Source: Candidatus Aenigmatarchaeota archaeon (lineage in GTDB: Archaea > Aenigmatarchaeota > Aenigmatarchaeia > Aenigmatarchaeales > Aenigmatarchaeaceae). From it: a stretch of DNA of 7,510 nucleotides. Location: NCBI GenBank assembly GCA_028715225.1, contig JAQUSH010000033.1:1-7510 (forward strand), given 5' to 3'. The notes beneath the pieces are model-generated. The model was not told where the DNA came from and did not search any database. It saw nothing but the letters and a program-made list of their open reading frames with translations. Shown piece after piece: positions 1 to 4,113 of this stretch. Made by a program: the position numbers and the translations under genes. The first letter of the stretch is position 1; every line of letters starts with the position of its first letter.

Positions 1-432
1 GCGCAGCAAATATTCTGGACATCAACAATTCGTGGATTAAGACTGCCGTTAATATCAATAATAAGCCCAGTAGACATGCTATACGAAGCAGCATTATACT
101 CAATGCTTGCAAACATGTTTGGATACGAAATAGTCTACATAGACGTACTGCCAGTATTCAACTTAGCAGACCCAACAGATATAACGTTTGATTATTTCAC
201 ACCAATAATCGGAAATGTTTCATCTGACAGCGAGCACATAGGTGACTTTCATATTGATTTGATTTCTATACTTGATTCAAATAGTTTGTTAAGCGTTGTT
301 GAGGAAATAGAACTAGCTTATGAATCGATAATAAATCCAATTGACCCTAACGCCATGGAAAAAATAGATGTTGATAATGTAATGGAACCGATTGAAGTTG
401 ATCGTGTCAAAGGAACAGATGGTGTTCAATAA
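1..432 (+). CDS. 3' end of an unrecognised protein gene (5' end outside window)
   Basis: The reading frame is open from base 1 to a TAA at 430-432, giving 143 visible residues. The first ATG (76) is internal, because in-frame coding continues upstream of it (AQQIFWTSTIRGLR...), so the true start lies outside the window. The visible part begins with a hydrophobic stretch containing LPLISIISPVDML, continues with aromatic and aliphatic segments, and ends in an acidic tail. The tail contains a perfectly adjacent nine-residue duplication, NAMEKIDVD then NVMEPIEVD (349-375 and 376-402). I do not recognise a family and assign no function. The gene converges on the V4R/KaiC operon, with only 11 bp between the stop codons. 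Being coding is well supported by the long uninterrupted frame; the identity is unknown. Confidence 0.75.
   Translation, partial: AQQIFWTSTIRGLRLPLISIISPVDMLYEAALYSMLANMFGYEIVYIDVLPVFNLADPTDITFDYFTPIIGNVSSDSEHIGDFHIDLISILDSNSLLSVVEEIELAYESIINPIDPNAMEKIDVDNVMEPIEVDRVKGTDGVQ
349..402 (+). repeat. tandem 27-bp in-frame repeat (2 copies)
   Basis: Two directly adjacent 27-nt units, 349-375 and 376-402, encode NAMEKIDVD and NVMEPIEVD near the C-terminus of the partial protein. Six of nine residues are identical and one more is a D/E exchange. The copies have diverged at the DNA level, so this is an old duplication. Confidence 0.6.
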
Positions 433-443
433 CAAATTCTAAT

Positions 444-1082
444 TTAAAATAAAACAAATTCACAGTGTTTATCGCCGTTAGCAATGCATTTTGTTTCTAT
501 TACGTTGCATCTTTTGTCAGAAGTCATGAATCCAGATATCAGGCCAGCATAATAAGAGCATACCATTCTTCCGCTCGGCTGAACATCTTTGGCAAAAGAA
601 GAATTTCTAAGTATTATTTTGCTACCACTTATTTCTACGTCGCCGATATTGAATTTATTTGAAAGAGATTTAATCTCATTTAAATTATGTTCGCATTTAT
701 TTCCGATCTTAAGTCCTGTCTCTCTTCCTATCCAGTAAAGAAGCGTATGAGAACCAGGAGACAAGAGTATGTTAGGATAAGCCACTTTCAAAAGCTCACC
801 GTCGCATAGGTCCTTTAAGTTCTTTTCTCTAAGTTCTTTGTAATGAGTCTGGTTGTATTTTATCTTGTCCATGATTATTTTTTCAGACACCATCTTATCT
901 AATGTGCCAGCAACTATTCCCATTTCGAAAAGATTCTTGGATTTCAATGCTGGCTGGACATTTAGCTCAAGCTTCTCTTTTATTAGTTCATAACCAGTTC
1001 TCTTTCCCCATGCAAAAACATAAGGCTCATAATTCTTAGAGTAAGACAACATTGAAAGCGCAATATCATTTATTATGCTCAT
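444..1082 (-). CDS. V4R-domain protein, long form (putative small-molecule/zinc-binding sensor)
   Basis: This 212-residue protein ends in a V4R (4-vinyl reductase-like) domain, about residues 105-212. The domain is recognisable from YWIGRETGLKIG (116-127), a strand pair near VEISGSKIILRN, and the terminal ETKCIANGDKHCEF motif. C175, E196, C199 and C207 match the Cys...Glu-x2-Cys-x7-Cys zinc-site pattern known from phenol-sensor domains of the XylR/DmpR/MopR type, which belong to the same superfamily. The N-terminal half has no clear domain, but FAWGKRTGYEL (23-33) resembles the first V4R helix at 116-126, suggesting a degenerate second copy. It is the last gene of the five-gene operon. Its ATG overlaps the ATPase stop as ATGA (1082-1079), and AGGTG seven bases upstream can serve as ribosome-binding site. 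A sensory role, by binding a hydrophobic ligand or metal and passing a signal to the KaiC-like ATPase, is inferred. No DNA-binding domain or TM segment is visible. Confidence 0.85.
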   Translation of the reverse strand: MSIINDIALSMLSYSKNYEPYVFAWGKRTGYELIKEKLELNVQPALKSKNLFEMGIVAGTLDKMVSEKIIMDKIKYNQTHYKELREKNLKDLCDGELLKVAYPNILLSPGSHTLLYWIGRETGLKIGNKCEHNLNEIKSLSNKFNIGDVEISGSKIILRNSSFAKDVQPSGRMVCSYYAGLISGFMTSDKRCNVIETKCIANGDKHCEFVLF

Positions 1083-1753
1083 AATTTAACACCTTTATCA
1101 GTTATGTCAAATTCTATCCAGTCCATTTCATGCTTTGTATTTTTCATCCTGGCTATTCTCATAAGTCTTTTGTCTTCCTGCATCTTGAACTCTATCAGAC
1201 CATCGCAAAGATAATTCATCGTAGCAACAGTCTTAGGATCATGAACTCCTTCTTCCATGATTATGATCTGCGTAAAGTTAGCTTTGTTAAGTTTGGCTAT
1301 TATTACTGGCATCATCTTAACAACTAAATTAGGATCAGCATAAAGCAACAGTGTAGATACAGAGTCAAAAACGCTTCTTTTTGCGTGTGAAGATCCCATG
1401 TTTTCAATCACTCTTGTCATCATTATATTCAGTTCATTTATGTTTGCTAAATTTGAGACGCTGTATTTTCCGTGCGGATTTCCTAATCTCCAAGAATAAG
1501 CATCGATAAAATTAAGAGTTTTTTCATTTACCTTTCCTAATCTTTTCATCGATTCCAAAACTTCTTCCGGACTTATATCTAAAGTAGTTATCAGACCAGA
1601 CTGATTGTCTTTCTGGCCTTCAAATATAAACTGCTGAGCGAGTGTTGATTTTCCGCATCCAGGTGGACCTATCAATATTATAGATGAACCTAAAGGAAAT
1701 CCTCCTTGCAGTTTTTTATCCAAACCTGGAACTCCGGTTTTTATTCTATCCAT
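1079..1753 (-). CDS. KaiC-like RecA-superfamily ATPase (single domain, signal-transduction type)
   Basis: This 224-residue single RecA-fold ATPase opens with the typical KaiC-family RIKTGVPGLDKKLQGGFP, followed by Walker A GPPGCGKST at residues 29-37. The Walker B strand is RSVFDSVSTLL, with D130. The segment that reads FEESPEE in KaiC-type proteins is LDISPEE here (58-64), so the two catalytic-type glutamates are Asp59 and Ile60; hydrolysis may be weak or altered. The length fits a one-domain KaiC-like protein, not the two-domain clock KaiC. Archaeal KaiC-like ATPases are widely proposed to act as signalling hubs with sensor partners; here both flanking genes encode V4R proteins. The start lies four bases after the upstream V4R stop, with GTGAT three bases before the ATG. 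It is not RadA or RadB: no N-terminal HhH domain is present and the PGLD opening is KaiC-like. It also resembles ArlH/FlaH in its altered Glu site, but no archaellum genes are nearby. Confidence 0.92.
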   Translation of the reverse strand: MDRIKTGVPGLDKKLQGGFPLGSSIILIGPPGCGKSTLAQQFIFEGQKDNQSGLITTLDISPEEVLESMKRLGKVNEKTLNFIDAYSWRLGNPHGKYSVSNLANINELNIMMTRVIENMGSSHAKRSVFDSVSTLLLYADPNLVVKMMPVIIAKLNKANFTQIIIMEEGVHDPKTVATMNYLCDGLIEFKMQEDKRLMRIARMKNTKHEMDWIEFDITDKGVKL

Positions 1754-1757
1754 TGAA

Positions 1758-2216
1758 TCACACTTTTACTAAAAATTCATCTTCGCTGCTTCCTAATCCG
1801 CCGCATCTTGTTTCAGTAACAGTTACGTTCTTGTTAAGTCTTCCCTCTAAGATACCTGCGATTAATCCTGATTCGAAAAAGCAAACAGGTTTTCCGACAG
1901 AAGACATTCCTGAAGAAGTTACTCCGTCTTTCAATGATAAGGTGGCCTTTCTATCATCGAAATCTTTAACAGTTAATTTTCCTATGCCGAAGCTCTTGAA
2001 AAAATCAGTGACCTCTTTCAGAGCGCTCTTCATGTCTTTTCCTTTTAGCTCTTTGGCAACAATTTCTTTACCGAACTTCTTTCCTGCAAAGTACAATGCA
2101 GAAGAATAACCTACAGATACCCACTCAAGCCCTAAAATCAAAGCTCTTGGAAAATTAGCGTTTACATTTCGTCCTTTCTTTTTCATCAGATTCTTCAATT
2201 CTTGATCAAAACTCAT
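1758..2216 (-). CDS. V4R-domain protein, short form (putative ligand-binding sensor)
   Basis: This 152-residue protein is almost entirely one V4R domain. FPRALILGLEWV (residues about 22-33) and ALYFAGKKFGKEI form the opening strand and helix, LTVKDFDDRKATLSL the central hairpin, and PVCFFESGLIAGIL plus TETRCGGLGSSEDEF the C-terminal core. The zinc-site pattern of the phenol-sensor relatives is present as C112, E135 and C138; the first Cys lies 23 residues before the Glu, as in MopR. The fourth ligand position is D146 instead of Cys. The N-terminal KKKGRN patch is basic. Its start is one base after the stop of the upstream membrane protein; GAGGTG (2232-2227), inside that gene's last codons, is the likely ribosome-binding site. 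Lying directly between the membrane pair and the ATPase, it is a plausible link between them (inference). Confidence 0.87.
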   Translation of the reverse strand: MSFDQELKNLMKKKGRNVNANFPRALILGLEWVSVGYSSALYFAGKKFGKEIVAKELKGKDMKSALKEVTDFFKSFGIGKLTVKDFDDRKATLSLKDGVTSSGMSSVGKPVCFFESGLIAGILEGRLNKNVTVTETRCGGLGSSEDEFLVKV

Positions 2217-2217
2217 C

Positions 2218-2589
2218 TTATATCGCCACCTCTTTTTTCAACAAATAAAGACCATAAACTAACACTCCTACAGCAAACATCTGGAATATTAAGAATAGAA
2301 GTATGAAGAAATCTCCATATATCCAGTTATAGGTAAATGGTATTTTCATTAGCTGGTACAATGCGCTAAGCATCAAGCCTATGAAAAAGAACTTCCATCC
2401 TCTTGGTATCTCTCCAACTGAATAGAATTTCTTGTAATACAGATAGATAAAAGCTCCTGCTGCAAAGAAACATAATATTGCGATTATGCTGCTCTCTAAA
2501 ACAACACCGCTTAAGTCACCAAAAGCAGTAATCGGGTTTGTCCACTGCACGCCGCCGAATAATTCTAAAAAACCACTAGTGATGCCCAT
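2218..2589 (-). CDS. small 3-TM membrane protein, paralogue of its upstream neighbour
   Basis: The chosen start is the ATG at 2589, not an upstream in-frame ATG at 2619. A strong GGAGGT (2601-2596) sits six bases before 2589, and the start forms a TAATG junction with the previous gene's stop. The 123-residue product has three hydrophobic segments at about 33-52, 66-84 and 93-117. Basic residues in the TM1-TM2 loop (YKKFY...PRGWK) and at the C-terminus (LLKKEV) predict N-outside, C-inside topology by the positive-inside rule. Aligned without gaps at an offset of 14 residues, it matches the neighbouring protein at about 30 of 106 positions, including W16, N18, P19, G24, K54-F55-Y56, P62, W65, G71 and the terminal KEV. 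I do not recognise a named family; the shape is like membrane sensor modules found next to archaeal signalling proteins. A role as receptor or anchor for the V4R/KaiC-like proteins is inferred from the operon. Confidence 0.82.
   Translation of the reverse strand: MGITSGFLELFGGVQWTNPITAFGDLSGVVLESSIIAILCFFAAGAFIYLYYKKFYSVGEIPRGWKFFFIGLMLSALYQLMKIPFTYNWIYGDFFILLFLIFQMFAVGVLVYGLYLLKKEVAI
2227..2232 (-). promoter_or_regulatory. ribosome-binding site of the short V4R gene
   Basis: On the minus strand GAGGTG lies ten bases before the ATG at 2216. It is made of the Glu-Val codons at the end of the upstream membrane-protein gene, so translation of the two genes is probably coupled. Confidence 0.6.
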
Positions 2590-2915
2590 TACATTACCTC
2601 CTTGTATAGCAAGAAGCATCCGACTGCTATTGCTATTACTCCAAAGTTTTGAGCAATAAGAATGATAATTGATTCAAGCACGCTAAGATTCAGACGATAA
2701 GGCATCAAAAACTGTCCAAATTCAGAAACACAGAACGATGCCAAACCAGATACTATAAGAATCCAGCTTAAAGGTCGCTGACGACCCTCATAAAACTTAT
2801 TTGTATAAGTTATTGAATAATAAGTAGCCATCAAAAAACCGACAAAAGTTGCTAAATTGCTTATTAGAAATGGTATACTCAGCATGCCTAAAACAGATAG
2901 AGGATTTATCCACAT
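2589..2915 (-). CDS. small 3-TM membrane protein, first gene of the V4R/KaiC-like operon
   Basis: This 108-residue product has three hydrophobic segments at about 13-35, 50-70 and 79-104. The TM1-TM2 loop carries NKFYEGRQRP and the C-terminus ends LLYKEVM; both are basic and predicted cytoplasmic. It is a diverged duplicate of the next gene's product, sharing W-x-N-P near the N-terminus, KFY, P-x-x-W, a GL pair in TM2 and LL-x-KEV at the end. Its last codons (aag gag gta atg taa) also form the ribosome-binding site of the following gene, and the stop overlaps that gene's ATG by one base. No Shine-Dalgarno sequence precedes its own ATG; a TATA-like element at 2942-2954 predicts a leader under about ten bases, as expected for the first gene of an archaeal operon. 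No known family is recognised. Confidence 0.82.
   Translation of the reverse strand: MWINPLSVLGMLSIPFLISNLATFVGFLMATYYSITYTNKFYEGRQRPLSWILIVSGLASFCVSEFGQFLMPYRLNLSVLESIIILIAQNFGVIAIAVGCFLLYKEVM
2596..2601 (-). promoter_or_regulatory. strong ribosome-binding site deciding the start at 2589
   Basis: On the minus strand GGAGGT lies six bases before the ATG at 2589 and inside the preceding gene's Lys-Glu-Val codons. It is complementary to the archaeal 16S 3' end (anti-SD CCUCC). The upstream in-frame ATG at 2619 has no such site, so the shorter start is preferred. Confidence 0.75.
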
Positions 2916-2941
2916 TTTAATCTATATAATATTGAAATTAG

Positions 2942-2954
2942 CTTTATTATAAAG
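2942..2954 (-). promoter_or_regulatory. TATA-like promoter of the 3-TM/V4R/KaiC-like operon
   Basis: On the minus strand CTTTATAATAAAG lies centred about 34 bp before the ATG at 2915, just beyond the stop of the protease gene. With the usual archaeal TATA-to-start distance of 25-27 bp, transcription would begin about eight bases before the ATG, so the mRNA would be nearly leaderless. A weaker alternative AT-rich stretch lies at 2923-2930. Confidence 0.5.
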
Positions 2955-2955
2955 A

Positions 2956-3669
2956 TTATTCAAAGAAGTACTTCATGGCATCTTGAATAGTTTCAGCTTC
3001 TATGACAGCAATTCCTGATGTCTGGCTGACATCTATGTCTTCTTTTTCATAAATTATTTGGCAATACATGAAACCAAGTATCTCATCGCAGTTTTCTTTA
3101 GGCGTTATTTTTTCTTCAGTTCCTTGCCCTTTAGGAACGATGAATATTTTAGCGCCTATTTCTTTAGCAGCTTTGGCTTTTTCAAGAACACCTCCTATCG
3201 GACCTATTGTTCCGTCTTCATTTATGGTACCGGTCATCATAACATCTGTTTTTATTGTTTTGTTCGACAATGCTGCGATAGTTGCTATTGTTAATGATGC
3301 GCCAGCAGATGGCCCGCCAACTATGCCAGTTTCATTAGAATCAATTGAATAGATTATGTCATATTTGGAAGTGTCAATTCCTGTTATGTTTTCAGCAACA
3401 TCTCTGGCTGTCTGTATGGAATACTGCGTGTCTACCCAAAATAGTAATTTGTCAATGTCAGTCAGAACCTTGCCGTCTCCGTATTTTATTTCAACCTTAA
3501 GCGGAACAGCAACACCGTTTCCGTTCATGTCAACGGCAGCCAGATTTATTTTTCTTTCTGAAAAAAAGTTAGTAGGATAATAAGTATTGTTTATTTGTGA
3601 GCCTATCAATACGCCTATTACAAATGTCAGAAGCAAAATAAAAAATAATCTCCTTTCTTTATTTTTCAT
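2956..3669 (-). CDS. membrane-anchored Lon-type (S16) Ser/Lys protease without ATPase domain
   Basis: This 237-residue protein has a basic start (MKNKERR) and one hydrophobic segment at about 8-26, followed by a Lon-type proteolytic domain. The catalytic serine is S121 in GGPSAGASL and the catalytic lysine is K164 in GGVLEKAKAA. The 43-residue spacing equals that of E. coli Lon (S679-K722). The TGTINEDGTIGPIGG strand-turn before the lysine is also typical. No Walker A or AAA+ domain is present, so this is not canonical archaeal LonB; it belongs with the small predicted archaeal Lon-like serine proteases (COG1750 type). The positively charged N-terminus predicts an inward N-terminus with the protease outside the membrane. 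TATA-like TTAAAT lies about 24 bp before the ATG and no Shine-Dalgarno sequence is seen, suggesting a leaderless message. Substrates are unknown; processing of envelope proteins is a guess. It shares orientation with, and lies upstream of, the V4R/KaiC-like operon, which appears to have its own promoter. Confidence 0.9.
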   Translation of the reverse strand: MKNKERRLFFILLLTFVIGVLIGSQINNTYYPTNFFSERKINLAAVDMNGNGVAVPLKVEIKYGDGKVLTDIDKLLFWVDTQYSIQTARDVAENITGIDTSKYDIIYSIDSNETGIVGGPSAGASLTIATIAALSNKTIKTDVMMTGTINEDGTIGPIGGVLEKAKAAKEIGAKIFIVPKGQGTEEKITPKENCDEILGFMYCQIIYEKEDIDVSQTSGIAVIEAETIQDAMKYFFE

Positions 3670-3687
3670 ATCTAAATCTTATTTTTT

Positions 3688-3699
3688 ATTATTTAAAAA
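3688..3699 (-). promoter_or_regulatory. TATA-like promoter of the Lon-type protease gene
   Basis: On the minus strand TTTTTAAATAAT is centred about 24-25 bp before the ATG at 3669, which places the transcription start at or next to the ATG (leaderless). It overlaps the T-rich tract that may end the SRP RNA. Confidence 0.45.
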
Positions 3700-3703
3700 C
3701 AAA
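3695..3703 (-). terminator. possible poly-T termination tract after SRP RNA
   Basis: On the minus strand TTTGTTTTT begins about eleven bases after the end of the SRP RNA closing helix. Archaeal transcripts often end at T-rich tracts without a hairpin. The same bases form part of the next gene's TATA region, so the assignment is tentative. Confidence 0.3.
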
Positions 3704-3713
3704 TATGAATCAG

Positions 3714-3992
3714 AAATCCAGGAGAGCGTCAGTGATAGATATTAAAAAACTGAAAAGTTGACCTGGAGTTTCTTCTCCACTTCGCAACCCTGCAAACGCT
3801 AACCATATAGATTAACGCTGCTTCCTTCCGGACCTCGCGTGGTTCACTATAAAATCAGCTCTGAAGGACGAAGCTTCTCAGTCGAAATACCAGACTTTCC
3901 AGCTCCTTAACACCGTTCAGAGACTTTTACTGCACCTTACGTCCGTTTGTGCTTACAGGTAAGGACGAGCTACCCAGCCATCTCCTGGATTT
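3714..3992 (-). ncRNA. ffs: archaeal signal recognition particle RNA (7S RNA)
   Basis: On the minus strand the hallmark helix-8 sequence GGTCCGGAAGGAAGCAGC, with its GGAA tetraloop, occurs at about 3833-3816, followed by GTTAA. The RNA ends pair perfectly: 3992-3982 (AAATCCAGGAG) with 3724-3714 (CTCCTGGATTT). This is the closing helix 1 that archaeal SRP RNAs have. Near the 5' end there are Alu-domain features, including a TGTAA motif in CCTGTAAGC. The roughly 279-nt span fits archaeal SRP RNA (about 300 nt). The RNA scaffolds SRP19 and SRP54 and targets signal-peptide-bearing ribosomes to the membrane. Ends are set from the helix, so they are good to a few bases. It is divergent from the surface-protein gene, which itself has an SRP/Sec-type signal sequence. 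Confidence 0.96.
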
Positions 3993-4009
3993 AGTAATTA
4001 GTTTCTAAG

Positions 4010-4018
4010 GTTTTTAAG
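4010..4018 (-). promoter_or_regulatory. TATA box of the SRP RNA gene
   Basis: On the minus strand CTTAAAAAC lies about 18-26 bp before the first base of helix 1, close to the usual archaeal TATA position. No other AT-rich box fits better. Confidence 0.5.
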
Positions 4019-4062
4019 TGTTTTTATCTGATTTCTGCAATTTATTCAAAGAAAGGATTAGG

Positions 4063-4072
4063 TTTATAAATA
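4063..4072 (+). promoter_or_regulatory. TATA box of the surface-protein gene
   Basis: TTTATAAATA is a near-ideal archaeal TATA box, with a purine-rich stretch (GAAAGGATTAGG, 4051-4062) upstream in the BRE position. Transcription would start near 4093-4096, leaving about 20 bases of leader that contain GAAGGGG (4098-4104), a weak ribosome-binding site nine bases before the ATG. Confidence 0.65.
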
Positions 4073-4113
4073 ACCCATATACTAAATTAATTTAGCTGAA
4101 GGGGTCTCTTTTA

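Noticed and set aside
1079..1753. RadA/RadB recombinase, circadian KaiC or archaellum ArlH
   Set aside because: No HhH or second RecA domain is present; the opening motif is KaiC-like but the protein has one domain, and no kai or archaellum genes are nearby.
1684..2109. 141-codon plus-strand open frame across the ATPase/V4R junction
   Set aside because: It is antisense to two genes with clear family motifs (Walker A, V4R). Its product has low-complexity Ser/Leu/Phe/Pro composition and no promoter or ribosome-binding site.
2218..2619. Longer start for the second 3-TM protein (ATG at 2619, ten extra residues)
   Set aside because: It would overlap the upstream gene by 31 bp and has no ribosome-binding site, whereas the ATG at 2589 has GGAGGT six bases upstream and aligns with the paralogue.
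3058..3580. Plus-strand frames opposite the Lon-type protease
   Set aside because: The minus-strand frame carries the catalytic Ser/Lys motifs with exact Lon spacing; the opposite frames have no recognisable features.
3993..4113. Riboswitch or extra small RNA in the divergent region
   Set aside because: Only the two TATA boxes, a purine-rich BRE-like stretch and a short leader are visible; there is no stable long-range pairing.
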